A stretch of DNA of 64,000 bases from Nocardioides sp. cx-173 (GTDB taxonomy: Bacteria; Actinomycetota; Actinomycetes; Propionibacteriales; Nocardioidaceae). A program made the translations under genes and the position numbers. Positions within the stretch are counted from its first letter, which is position 1; the number at the start of each line of letters is the position of its first letter. Shown here in pieces: positions 26,921 through 37,500 of this stretch. The notes below the pieces were generated by a model that was given only the letters and a program-made list of their open reading frames with translations, did not search any database and was not told where the DNA came from. The stretch lies in NCBI RefSeq assembly GCF_021117365.1, contig NZ_CP088262.1:372001-436000 (forward strand), in the 5' to 3' direction.

Positions 26921-26952
26921 CCGGTCGGCCCGCACGCGTATGCGCCGACCGG
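26921..26952 (+). terminator. Terminator after the Gfo/Idh gene
   Basis: CCGGTCGG (26921-26928) pairs with CCGACCGG (26945-26952), and CGCA (26931-26934) with TGCG (26941-26944) across a two-base bulge, closing a six-base loop. It is 17 bases after the stop codon and should end the ABC-transporter transcription unit. Confidence 0.7.
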
Positions 26953-27028
26953 CGTCTCGAGCGACCCCTTCTGACCGCCGCAACGCGTTATTCGCGCTCT
27001 CTGCGACGAGAAGATGGGCACTTATGTA

Positions 27029-27058
27029 TTGACGCCGGGCAAATGTGCTCCCTAGTGT
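27029..27058 (+). promoter_or_regulatory. Promoter of the 2459-aa secreted-protein gene
   Basis: TTGACG (27029-27034), an 18-base spacer and TAGTGT (27053-27058) form a good sigma-70-type promoter in a locally AT-rich stretch. The -10 overlaps the CRP-like operator at 27056-27071. Confidence 0.55.
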
Positions 27059-27071
27059 GACGGACATCACG
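27056..27071. promoter_or_regulatory. CRP/GlxR-like operator, site 2
   Basis: TGTGACGGACATCACG matches TGTGA-N6-TCACA at nine of ten consensus positions and shares TGTGACGG with site 3. It overlaps the predicted -10 and start site, 45 bases before the ATG of the giant secreted-protein gene. Confidence 0.65.
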
Positions 27072-27115
27072 GCGATTCGGCCGCTGGCCAACTCGGAAGG
27101 GCTAGGCGACGCTCC

Positions 27116-30100
27116 ATGCCCCAGAACTCGGTGATCTCGGGGAGCGCACGCTCCCGCCCCGCCGTACGCAGCGGGCCGCGCCGCGGCCTGGCCGCAGCCC
27201 TCGTGGCCGCGCTGGCCGGAGGCCTGATGGGCCTGCTGCCCCCTGTCGCGGCCGTCGCCGCGGCCCCGGCGGCGGCCGCTTCCGACCTCGTCGTGGACAC
27301 GGCGTCGCCGGCGGCGGCCTCGGCCGGGGCCACCGCGGCATCGCTGGCCGCCGACCCCCCGGACCTCAGCAAGTTCCAGAAGGTCGTGCTGGGTCAGGGC
27401 AACACCCTGGGCGAGGCCATGGAGCTCACCGTCGCGCCCGACGGCCGCGTCCTCTTCATCACCCGGGCCGGCGACATCCAGATGTACGACCCCGCGGACG
27501 GCTCCATCGAGATCATCATGCTCAACACCGAGCTCGGCGTGTGGAGCGGGCTCGAGGACGGTGGCCTCGGGATCACGCTCGACCCGGACTTCGCCACCAA
27601 CAACCACCTCTACGTCTACTACGCCCCGCTGCCGGAGTCGCACAACGCCAACCGCCTCTCGCGCCTGACGCTCACCGAGGACGCCGCGACCGGCACGGCC
27701 TCGATCGCCAAGTCGTCGGAGAAGGTGATCCTCGAGGTCGGCACCCAGCGCAACATCTGCTGCCACTCCGCCGGCTCCCTGCAGTTCGACGGCGACGTCC
27801 TGCACCTCGCGACCGGTGACAACACCTCGTCCTCCGACAACGGAGGCTTCTCGCCGCACGACGAGCGCCCCGGCCGCAACGACTACGACGCCCAGGACTC
27901 CGCGGCCAACACCAACGACCTGCGCGGCAAGATCCTGCGCGTCATCCCGCGCGCCGACGACGCCGGTGACGAGAACCCTCCCGAGAGCAGCGCCGGCATG
28001 TCCTACGACATCCCCGACGGCAACCTGTTCGGCGAGGGCGGCAAGTACGCCGCGGCGAAGTACCCCGCCGCCGAGGCCGCCAAGACCCGGCCCGAGATCT
28101 TCGTGATGGGGCTGCGCAACCCCTACCGCCTCGGCACCGACCCCGGCTCCGACGCGCTCTACTGGGGCGAGGTCGGCCCCGACTCCCGCACCAACGACCC
28201 GAACCGTGGCCCGCGCCACCAGGAGGAGTTCAACCGCACCACGGAGGCGATGAACGGCGGCTGGCCGTACTGCGGCGGCGAGGTCGGCGACGACCTCACC
28301 GACCAGCGGTTCGGCGGGGCCTACGTCGACTGGGACTTCACGGCCGACCGCTACAAGACCAACGCCGACGGCTCCCCGAAGCGCTTCCCCTGCAACGACC
28401 CGACCGGCATGAAGGGCGTCAACGACTCGCCCAACAACACCGGCCTCGCCGACCTGCCGCCGATGACCGACGCCTGGATCCCGTACTCCACCTCCGCCCC
28501 GTTCAAGTACCCCCAGGTCGAGGGCTCCACCCCGACCGGCGCGCAGGTCTATCGCCAGTCCCGCAACGCCATGGCCAAGGAGACCGCGTTCCCCACGCAC
28601 TACGAGGGCTCGGTGTTCATCTCCGAGATGAGCCGCGGCTGGATCAAGGAGGTCCGCCTCAACCAGGACGGTTCGATCGCCTCGATCAACATGTTCATGA
28701 GCGGCTTCTCCGCCCCCGGCGACATGGAGTTCGGGCCCGACGGCTCGCTCTACGTCCTCGAGTACGGCTCCGGGTTCTTCTCCGGCTCGCCCGACACCAA
28801 GCTGGTCCGCATCGACTACGCCGCCAACGGCCGGGCCCCGGTCGCCAAGGCGACCGCCACGCCGTCGGAGGGTGACACCCCGCTCAGCGTCACCTTCTCC
28901 AGCGCCGGGAGCAGCGACCCCGACGGCGGCGCCCTCACCTACGCCTGGGACTTCGACCGCGACGGCTCGGTCGACTCCACGGCCGCCGACCCGGTCCACA
29001 CCTACAGCGCCGCCGGCGACTACTCCGCGGTCCTCACGGTCACCGACCCCACCGGCAAGACCGCGACCGCCCAGGCGATCGTCAACGTCGGCAACACCCG
29101 ACCGGTCGTCGACCTCAAGGCGCCGGTCGATGGCGGCTTCTTCGACTCCGGCGACAAGCTCCGCTACGACGTCGACGTCACCGACAAGGAGGCGCCGGTC
29201 GACTGCGCCAAGGTCACCGTCTCCGAAGGCCTTGGCCACGACGCGCACGTGCACCCCAACCTCAGCGTCACCGGGTGCGAGGGCGTGATGACCACCGCTG
29301 CCTCGACCGACCACGGCCCCGACGCCAACACCTACGGCGTCCTCTCCGCCGCCTACGCCGACACCGGCGGCAACGGCGGTGTCAACGGCCCGCTCGAGGG
29401 CCGGGACTTCATCACCCTGCAGCCCAAGCTCCGTCAGGCCGAGCACGCCACCGGGCGCTCCGGCGTCGGCGAGACGGGCTACGACGACAAGTCCGGCACG
29501 CGTCCCGGCGCCGGCGGGATCATCACCGGGATGGGCAACGGCAACTCGGTGTCCTACCAGCCGATGAGCCTGGCCAACATGAACTCGATCTCGGTGCGCT
29601 ACTCCGGCTCCCCGGCCGCCGGCGCGGCGATCGAGGCCCGCGCGGGCTCGGCCATGGGGCCCGTGGCCGCCCGGATCCCCCTCGACGGCGCCACCTCCGG
29701 CCTCTACTTCTACAAGACGGTCACCGGTCAGGTCACCAGCCGGGTCGCCGACCAGGGGGGACGCGCGCTGTTCTTCGTTTACACCGGCGGCGGTGAGATC
29801 AACTTCGACGAGATCGGCTTCGCCGGCACCGGGGTCGCGGCCGACGTCGCGCCGTTCATCACCAGCGCCACCGCGACCCCCGCCGACGGCGCCGCGCCGC
29901 TGAAGGTCGACTTCACGGCCACCGCCACCGACCCCGACGACGACGCCATCACCTACGCCTGGGACTTCGGCGTCCCCGGCACCGAGGACGACACCGCCGC
30001 CGGTGCGGCGGTCAGCTACACCTATGCCGCGCCGGGCAGCTACACGGCAAGAGTCACCGCGACCGACGCCACCGGCAAGAGCAGCGCCAAGACCGTCGAC

Positions 30101-33100
30101 GTGGTGGTGCGGCGCGCCTGCGCCACCCCGCCGACACCCGACGCCGGCTACGAGCTGCTGTTCAACGGTCGCGACCTCACCGGCTGGAAGCAGTCCGGCC
30201 CCGGCGGGTTCACCGTCGAGGACTGCGCCCTGACCTCGTTCGGTGGGCTGGGACTGCTGTGGAACGACGTCAAGCAGTACGACGACTACTCGCTCAAGCT
30301 GCAGTTCAAGCTGTCCGACGACGGTGACAACTCCGGCGTCTTCACCCGGTTCCCCGACCCCGGCGACGACCCGTTCGTCGCGGTCGACCGCGGCCACGAG
30401 ATCCAGATCAAGGAGGGGGCCGCCAACGACGAGCCGCAGAAGACCGGCTCGGTCTACAACTTCGACCGCGAGGACCGACGCAACGCCAAGCCCCACGGGG
30501 AGTGGAACGACTACGAGATCCGGGTCGTCGGCCAGACCTACGTGATGACCCTCAACGGCGTCGAGGTCAACCGCTACACCTCCGACGGCTCCCGCGGCAC
30601 CACCGGCTTCGTCGGCCTGCAGAACCACGGCACCGCCGACACCGTGTCCTTCCGCAACGTCCAGATCAAGCCCCTGGTCGTCGACGAGCCCTTCGTCAAC
30701 ACCGTCGCCGTCAGCCCGGCCCGGGGCGCCGCCCCGCTCGAGGTCACCTTCACCGCCGACGGTGTCGACCGGCAGGGCGACGCGCTGACCTACGAGTGGG
30801 ACTTCGGCGACGGCTCGGCTCCGCAGACCGCCGGTGCCGTCGTGGAGCACACCTACACGGGCGAGGGCAGCTTCACTGCCACGGTCACCCCGATCGACGT
30901 CGACGGGACCCGCGGCCAGCCCGTGGACGCCACGGCGGTGGTCGTGCTGACCGACCCGGTCGCCCAGGCCTCCGCCGCCCCGAGCTGTGGCATCGCGCCG
31001 GTGCGGGTCGACTTCACCGGCTCCGCCACGGACCCGCAGGACCAGAGCGTCACCTACGCCTGGGACTTCGGCGACCAGGGCGACGACGACACCTCGACGC
31101 AGGCGAACCCGAGCTACACCTACCAGCGGCCGGGGTCCTACACCGCGACGCTGACCGTGACCGACCCCGACGGCAACGTGGGCACCGCCACCGTGCGGGT
31201 GCGCGCTCTCGAGAGCGGCGTGTGCCGCGCCGTGGCCGACCTGACGTCGTACTTCAACAACGACGGCATCTCGACGCCGGACAACCCCGGCGACGGCAAC
31301 TTCGACGGCGGCGGGTGGACCTACGCCAGCGAGACGCTGCCCGAGCCCGTGCGCGCCAACGGGGGTCCGGTGGTCATCGAGGGGGTCGACTACGAGTTCC
31401 CGAGCCCGGCCGACGGCAAGCTCAACAACGTCGAGGCCGACGGCCAGGTGATCGCGCTCCCGGGTGGCCGCTTCACGGGGCTGAGCGTCCTGGGTGCCGC
31501 CCACAACGGCGACGTGCAGCAGCCGGCGACCCTCACCTACGCCGACGGCACGACGTCCACGGTGCAGCTGCGCTTCACCGACTGGGCGCAGTCCCCGAAG
31601 TTCGGCGAGACGGTCGCGGTCGACATGCCGCACCGCCACGACTCCGGCGGCAACACCGGACCCCGGGTGTTCCTCTGGGCGCAGTCCGTCCCGCTCCAGG
31701 ACAAGGAGGTCGCCAGCATCACCCTGCCCGTCGACCCGAAGCTGCACATCTTCGCGATCTCCGCGCTGATTCCCGTCGAGGAGCCGCCGTGCGACCAGCG
31801 GCGCTCCGACGAGTTCAATGATGACGAGCTGCTCGACAACTGCCGCTGGAGCATCCGCCGCGCGAACCCCGATCTCTACGAGGTCGGCGACGGTGCGCTC
31901 CGCCTGCAGGCCGGCCCGGGCGAGTACTCCACCGCTTCCAACGTCATCACCCAGGCGACCGCCGAGGGTGAGTGGCAGGCCACGACCAAGCTGACCTTCG
32001 ACCCCGACGAGGAGGGCCAGCAGGCCGGGCTCGTGGTCGCGGGCGCCGCCGGCTCCGGCTTCGCCAAGCTGATGTTCGTGCGCAAGAGCACGGGCGGCAA
32101 CGAGTGGATCGAGTTCCTCAAGAGCAGCGATCCCAACAACAGCTTCGACTTCAGCGGCAACTGGCACACCGGTGGGGGAGACTTCGGCGGGCCGTTCCTC
32201 CCGGCCGACTTCCCGACCACGTTCTGGCTGCGGATGGCCTCCGACGGCACCAAGCTGACCGGCTACTACTCGACCGACGGCGAGACCTTCACCAAGGTGG
32301 GCGACGAGCGGACCCTGGAGGGCATCAACGCGCCGCGCGTCGGCGTGATGGCGCTGCGGGGCAGCGCCTCGACCGCACCGGTCGCCGAGTACGACTACGT
32401 CCGCTTCGCCGGCGACCCGGCGTCCGGAGGCCGGACCTGGGTCGTCGACGCCGTCGACACCGCCACCACCAACCAGTGGGTCTCGGCCGACACCGGCACC
32501 TCGGAGGTGACCGTCCAGGTCGGCGACACCGTGGAGTGGCAGTTCGACCGCGCCACCATGGCCCACGACATCACCTCGCTCGACTCCGCGGACGACTGGG
32601 ACCCGCCGCTGCGGGAGTACCGCGACCCCCAGGGGGCGCCGGTCCGCTACACCTTCACCAAGCCCGGCACCTACGAGTACTGGTGCTCGATCCACGGCGG
32701 GACGATGCGCGGCACCGTGGTGGTCGAGGCGGCCGAGCCCAACCGGCCACCGACGGCCACCCCGCTAGTGGACCCGCGCACGGGCGGAGCGCCGCTCTAC
32801 GTCCACTTCGAGGCCCAGGCCACGGACCCCGACGGCGACCCGCTGACCTACGAGTGGGACTTCGGAACCGCCGACGACAGCTCCGACAAGTCGACGTCGA
32901 CGCATGCCCACTTCAACTACACGACCCCCGGCCGCTACACCGCGACGCTCAAGGTCTCCGACGGGAAGGGCGGCGTCTACGAGGACGACTTCCTGATCAC
33001 CGTCACCGGCGGGGTCAAGCCCATCGTCACCGCCAGCGCCAATCCCAGATCTGGAACGGCGCCCCTCAACGTGATCTTCATGGGCGGTGCCCAGGACAAG

Positions 33101-34495
33101 CAGGGTGGGGACATCACCTATGCCTGGGACTTCGGCGTACCCGGGACCGACACCGACAAGGCGGCCACGGCGCGGGCGCAGTACACCTACACCCAGCCGG
33201 GCACCTATACGGCGGTGCTGAGCGCCACCGACCCCGAGGGGAACACGGGCACGGCCAGCGTGCAGGTCGTCGTCGGCGGCGATCCGGTGGAGCCGGTGCT
33301 CGGGGTCGAGGCCACGGCCACGCCGACGCGGGGCGCCTCGCCGCTCGACGTCGCCTTCGCGACGACGGTCACCGAGGCGTCGCGGACCGCCGGCGAGATC
33401 AAGCCCTTCGCCGACGGGCTGACGACCTACCCGGAGCTGACGGGCGAGGCGGAGCTGACCCGGGGGGCCGGCCACACGATGACCTCCCTCTCGGTCAGCG
33501 GGCTCAAGCCCAACGCCGCCCACATGGTCCACGTCCACGAGCAGGCCTGCTCGTCGCCCGCCAACGGCGGCCCGCACTTCCGCTTCGACGAGACGCTGCC
33601 CTACGGCGAGGACAACGAGATCTGGCTGCCGTTCACCTCCGACGCCACCGGCGCCAGCCCGGACCTGATGGAGCACAGCGAGCAGCGGGCCGGCCCCAAG
33701 GCGGTCTCGATCGTCGTGCACGACCCGGACAACCCGGCGAAGCGGATCGGCTGCGTCGACCTCGAGCCGACCGGGCTGAGCTATGCCTGGGACTTCGGCG
33801 ACGGCGAGACCGGCGCGGGCGAGGCCCCGGAGCACACCTACACCGAGGCCGGCGCCCACACCGCCACCGTCACCGTGACCGACGAGGCCACCGGCCAGGA
33901 GGCCACCGACTCCGTCGAGATCGTCGTCGAGCAGGGTGGAGGGACCGACACCGTCGCGCCGCAGACCCGCGTGCTCTCCGGTCCGCGCGCCGTGACCAGG
34001 AGCCGGACCGCGACCCTGCGGTTCTCCTCCAGCGAGACCGGCGGCACCTTCGCCTGCAGCCTCGACGGCTCGGCCTACCGCCCGTGCGCGGCCACGGCGA
34101 CGTTGCGCAACCTGCGCGACGGCGTCCACCGGATGCGGGTCCGCGCCACCGACGCGGCGGGCAACACCGACGCCACGCCGGCGACGTACACCTGGCGGGT
34201 CGACACCCGTGGGCCCGTGGTCCGGGCGACCGGCCCGAAGGGCAGCACGCGCGACCGGACGCCCACGTTCCGCGCCACGGTGAGCGACCCGGGCAGCCAG
34301 CTGACCCGCAACCAGCTCACCCTCCGAGTCGACGGCCGCGTGGTCCGTGGGGTGCGCTACGACGCCCGGGCCGACCGGATGACCTGGACCTCAGGCCGCC
34401 CGCTCTCCGTGGGTCGCCACACCGTCCGGCTGGTCGCGGTCGACGCGGCCGGCAACCGCACCGTCACGCAATGGCGCTTCACCCTCCGGCGATGA
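27116..34495 (+). CDS. Giant secreted multidomain protein: sugar dehydrogenase propeller, DUF1080, cupredoxin, PKD and SOD-like domains
   Basis: 2459 aa. A long signal region (residues 1 to about 55) precedes: a glucose/sorbosone-dehydrogenase-type propeller (83-572, with NICCHSAGSL); PKD (576-662); a GHDAHVHP-containing module; CBM6-like (773-905); PKD (912-1000); 3-keto-disaccharide hydrolase DUF1080 (1005-1190, GHEIQI at His1094-Glu1095); two PKD (1194-1365); beta-sandwich (1369-1555); concanavalin-like (1561-1767); cupredoxin (1772-1874); two PKD (1876-2055); a Cu/Zn-SOD-like domain (about 2092-2218) inserted inside a further PKD; and a C-terminal Ig-like pair (2277-2459). The cupredoxin keeps all four type-1 copper ligands: His1817, Cys1857, His1860 and Met1864. 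No anchor motif is visible. It probably oxidises and cleaves a polymer or glycoside outside the cell. The ATG at 27116 has only a weak SD. Confidence 0.85.
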   Translation: MPQNSVISGSARSRPAVRSGPRRGLAAALVAALAGGLMGLLPPVAAVAAAPAAAASDLVVDTASPAAASAGATAASLAADPPDLSKFQKVVLGQGNTLGEAMELTVAPDGRVLFITRAGDIQMYDPADGSIEIIMLNTELGVWSGLEDGGLGITLDPDFATNNHLYVYYAPLPESHNANRLSRLTLTEDAATGTASIAKSSEKVILEVGTQRNICCHSAGSLQFDGDVLHLATGDNTSSSDNGGFSPHDERPGRNDYDAQDSAANTNDLRGKILRVIPRADDAGDENPPESSAGMSYDIPDGNLFGEGGKYAAAKYPAAEAAKTRPEIFVMGLRNPYRLGTDPGSDALYWGEVGPDSRTNDPNRGPRHQEEFNRTTEAMNGGWPYCGGEVGDDLTDQRFGGAYVDWDFTADRYKTNADGSPKRFPCNDPTGMKGVNDSPNNTGLADLPPMTDAWIPYSTSAPFKYPQVEGSTPTGAQVYRQSRNAMAKETAFPTHYEGSVFISEMSRGWIKEVRLNQDGSIASINMFMSGFSAPGDMEFGPDGSLYVLEYGSGFFSGSPDTKLVRIDYAANGRAPVAKATATPSEGDTPLSVTFSSAGSSDPDGGALTYAWDFDRDGSVDSTAADPVHTYSAAGDYSAVLTVTDPTGKTATAQAIVNVGNTRPVVDLKAPVDGGFFDSGDKLRYDVDVTDKEAPVDCAKVTVSEGLGHDAHVHPNLSVTGCEGVMTTAASTDHGPDANTYGVLSAAYADTGGNGGVNGPLEGRDFITLQPKLRQAEHATGRSGVGETGYDDKSGTRPGAGGIITGMGNGNSVSYQPMSLANMNSISVRYSGSPAAGAAIEARAGSAMGPVAARIPLDGATSGLYFYKTVTGQVTSRVADQGGRALFFVYTGGGEINFDEIGFAGTGVAADVAPFITSATATPADGAAPLKVDFTATATDPDDDAITYAWDFGVPGTEDDTAAGAAVSYTYAAPGSYTARVTATDATGKSSAKTVDVVVRRACATPPTPDAGYELLFNGRDLTGWKQSGPGGFTVEDCALTSFGGLGLLWNDVKQYDDYSLKLQFKLSDDGDNSGVFTRFPDPGDDPFVAVDRGHEIQIKEGAANDEPQKTGSVYNFDREDRRNAKPHGEWNDYEIRVVGQTYVMTLNGVEVNRYTSDGSRGTTGFVGLQNHGTADTVSFRNVQIKPLVVDEPFVNTVAVSPARGAAPLEVTFTADGVDRQGDALTYEWDFGDGSAPQTAGAVVEHTYTGEGSFTATVTPIDVDGTRGQPVDATAVVVLTDPVAQASAAPSCGIAPVRVDFTGSATDPQDQSVTYAWDFGDQGDDDTSTQANPSYTYQRPGSYTATLTVTDPDGNVGTATVRVRALESGVCRAVADLTSYFNNDGISTPDNPGDGNFDGGGWTYASETLPEPVRANGGPVVIEGVDYEFPSPADGKLNNVEADGQVIALPGGRFTGLSVLGAAHNGDVQQPATLTYADGTTSTVQLRFTDWAQSPKFGETVAVDMPHRHDSGGNTGPRVFLWAQSVPLQDKEVASITLPVDPKLHIFAISALIPVEEPPCDQRRSDEFNDDELLDNCRWSIRRANPDLYEVGDGALRLQAGPGEYSTASNVITQATAEGEWQATTKLTFDPDEEGQQAGLVVAGAAGSGFAKLMFVRKSTGGNEWIEFLKSSDPNNSFDFSGNWHTGGGDFGGPFLPADFPTTFWLRMASDGTKLTGYYSTDGETFTKVGDERTLEGINAPRVGVMALRGSASTAPVAEYDYVRFAGDPASGGRTWVVDAVDTATTNQWVSADTGTSEVTVQVGDTVEWQFDRATMAHDITSLDSADDWDPPLREYRDPQGAPVRYTFTKPGTYEYWCSIHGGTMRGTVVVEAAEPNRPPTATPLVDPRTGGAPLYVHFEAQATDPDGDPLTYEWDFGTADDSSDKSTSTHAHFNYTTPGRYTATLKVSDGKGGVYEDDFLITVTGGVKPIVTASANPRSGTAPLNVIFMGGAQDKQGGDITYAWDFGVPGTDTDKAATARAQYTYTQPGTYTAVLSATDPEGNTGTASVQVVVGGDPVEPVLGVEATATPTRGASPLDVAFATTVTEASRTAGEIKPFADGLTTYPELTGEAELTRGAGHTMTSLSVSGLKPNAAHMVHVHEQACSSPANGGPHFRFDETLPYGEDNEIWLPFTSDATGASPDLMEHSEQRAGPKAVSIVVHDPDNPAKRIGCVDLEPTGLSYAWDFGDGETGAGEAPEHTYTEAGAHTATVTVTDEATGQEATDSVEIVVEQGGGTDTVAPQTRVLSGPRAVTRSRTATLRFSSSETGGTFACSLDGSAYRPCAATATLRNLRDGVHRMRVRATDAAGNTDATPATYTWRVDTRGPVVRATGPKGSTRDRTPTFRATVSDPGSQLTRNQLTLRVDGRVVRGVRYDARADRMTWTSGRPLSVGRHTVRLVAVDAAGNRTVTQWRFTLRR

Positions 34496-34577
34496 CCCGG
34501 CCGGGCACCACCCCCTCCCGCACCCTCCACCGCAGCAGTCCGGCAACGACGCCGGAGTCAAGAGAAGGCAGGACAGC

Positions 34578-37500
34578 ATGAGCAGCTTCCGCTCACCCGC
34601 CACGCGCATCAAGGCGTCCCTCAAGGCGGGCGTCGCAGGCCTGGCGGCCGTGGCCGTCATCGGCACCATGACCGGCGGCCCGGCCTCGGCCGCCCCGGCC
34701 GGTGCGCCCGCCGACCTGCCCCCCGACGTGCCCGCTGTGGCGTCCGGCGACCTGTCCGCCGCGGCGCCCGCCGTGGTGCAGACCGCCCCCGCGCCGCGTG
34801 CCGCCGCTCCAGCGCGTGCCGCCGCTGCGGCCCCGGCACTGCCTGCGCCGGCGACGTACGACGTCCTGGTCTTCAGCAAGACCACCGGCTTCCGTCACGG
34901 CTCGATCGGCGCGGGGGTCCGCGCCGTCCAGCGTCTCGGAGCGCAGTACGGCTTCAACGTCACCGCGACGGAGGATGCCACCCAGTTCACCGACGCCAAC
35001 CTGGCGCAGTACGAGGCCGTCGTCTGGCTCTCGACCACCAGCGACGTGCTCGACGACACCCAGCAGTCGGCGTTCGAGAGGTACATCCAGGCCGGCGGCG
35101 GCTACGTCGGCGTGCACGCGGCCTCCGACACCGAGTACACCTGGCCCTGGTACGGCGACCTGGTGGGCGCCTACTTCCAGAGCCACCCGGCCGGCACCCC
35201 GACCGCGACGGTCAACGTCGAGGACAAGACGACCGCCTCGTCCTGCGCGCTGCCGGACGAGTGGGTCCGCACCGACGAGTGGTACAACTTCCAGTCCAAG
35301 GACAACCCGGTCGTCAACGGCGGCGGCGCCGACTACAGCCCGCGCGGCGACGTCAACGTGATCGCCACGCTCGACGAGTCGACCTACGCCGAGAACGACG
35401 GCAACGCCACCGACGACGACCACCCGATCGCCTGGTACCAGGAGTTCGACGGCGGCCGCAGCTTCTACACCGGCGGCGGCCACACCGATGCCTCGTTCAG
35501 CGAGCCGCTGTTCCGCAACCACCTGCTCGGCGGCATCCAGTACGCCGCCGACCAGGCCCCGGACGCCTGCACCGACCTGCCGCCGAGCGACGTGTCGTTC
35601 GACCAGATCACGCTGGCCAAGGGCGACGACAAGATCGGCGAGCCGATGGCGCTGTCGGTGCTGCCCGACGGCCGGGTGCTCCACAACGCCCGCGACGGCC
35701 GGATCTTCCTGACCGACCTCGAGGGCAACACCACCGAGCTCCACGACGTGCCGATCTACAGCCACGACGAGGATGGGCTGCAGAGCATCGCGGTCAGCCC
35801 GGACTTCGAGCAGGACGGCTGGGTGTACCTCTACTACGCCCCGCCGCTCGACACTCCCGCCGGTGACGCCCCCAACGACGGGACCGCCGCGACCTGGGCG
35901 ACCTGGAGCGGCTACAACCGTCTCTCGCGCGTGAGGATGGTCGACGACGACCTCGACTTCGGCACCGAGCAGGAGCTCCTGCGCGTCGAGGCGGACCGCG
36001 GCATCTGCTGCCACGCCGGCGGCGCCATCGACTTCGACGCCGACGGCAACCTCTACCTCTCCACGGGTGACGACTCCAACCCGTTCGCCTCGGACGGCTA
36101 CAGCCCGCTCGACGAGCGCGAGACGCGCAACCCGGCCTACGACGCCCAGCGCAGCGCGGCCAACACCAACGACCTGCGCGGCAAGGTCATCCGGATCAAG
36201 CCGGACCCGGCCGCGGCGTCGTACACGGTCCCGGCGGGCAACCTCTTCGACGAGGCTGCCGACACGAACCAGAAGACCCGTCCCGAGATCTACGCGATGG
36301 GCTTTCGCAACCCGTTCCGCATGACGGTCGACAAGCGCACCGGTTACGTCTACGTCGGCGAGTACGGCCCCGACGCCGGCTCCGCCAACCCCACGCGTGG
36401 CCCGGGAGGGCAGGTCGAGTTCAACCAGATCCGCCAGGCCGGCAACTTCGGCTGGCCCTACTGCACCGGCGCCAACACCGCCGCCGAGACCTACAACGAC
36501 TACGACTTCGCGACCGGCACCTCCGGCCCGAAGTTCAACTGCGCGGCCCCGGTCAACAACAGCCCGCACAACACCGGGCTGACCGACCTGCCGCCGGCCC
36601 AGCCGGCGTGGATCTCCTACGACGGTGGCAACGTCACCTACGGCGGCCGCACCACCAACGAGTTCGGTGGCGGCGGCGAGGGCCCCATGGCGGGGCCGGT
36701 CTACAACTACGACCCCGACCTCGAGTCGGACGTGAAGTTCCCCGAGTACTTCGACAACCACTTCTTCGCGGGCGAGTGGACCCGAGGCTGGATCCGCGAC
36801 GTCGCGATGGACGCCGAGGGCGACGTGGCGGGCATCGACCCGTTCTTCGACTCCTCGACGCTCTACGCGGTCATGGACATGGAGTTCGGACCCGACGGCT
36901 CGCTCTACGTCCTCGACTACGGCAACGGTGGCTACTTCACCGGCAACGAGAACTCCGCGATCTACAAGATCAACGCGATCAACGAGGGCGCCCGCTCGCC
37001 GAGCGCCACCGCCAGCGCGACTCCCACCTCCGGCCAGGCGCCGCTGGTGGTGCAGTTCTCGAGCGAGGGCTCGAGCGACCCCGACGAGGGTGACTCGATC
37101 GCCTCCTACGCCTGGGACTTCCAGAACGACGGCACCGTGGACTCCACGCAGGCCAACCCGTCGTTCACCTACACCGCCAACGGCGTCTACGACGCGCGCC
37201 TCACGGTCACCGACACCACCGGGCGCACCGGCGTGGCCACCGTGGTGATCACGGTCGGCAACACCGAGCCCACGGTCGAGATCGTGATGCCGCCCGACGG
37301 CGCGTTCTTCGAGTTCGGCGACCGGGTCCGCGTCGAGGTCCAGGTCACCGACCCCGAGGACGGCGAGATCGACTGCAGCAGGGTCGAGATCGACTACGTG
37401 CTGGGCCACGACTCCCATGGACACCCGCTGAGCGGCGGGACCGGCTGTGTGCTGGATCTCCAGACGATCCGCGACGAGGGCCACGACCCGTCGGCCAACA

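Noticed and set aside
26894-32695. A 1933-codon open frame on the minus strand opposite the 2459-aa gene
   Set aside because: It is antisense to a gene with clear domains, has no recognisable motif, and its Gly/Val/Arg/Asp-heavy composition is what GC-rich third positions give in the shadow frame.
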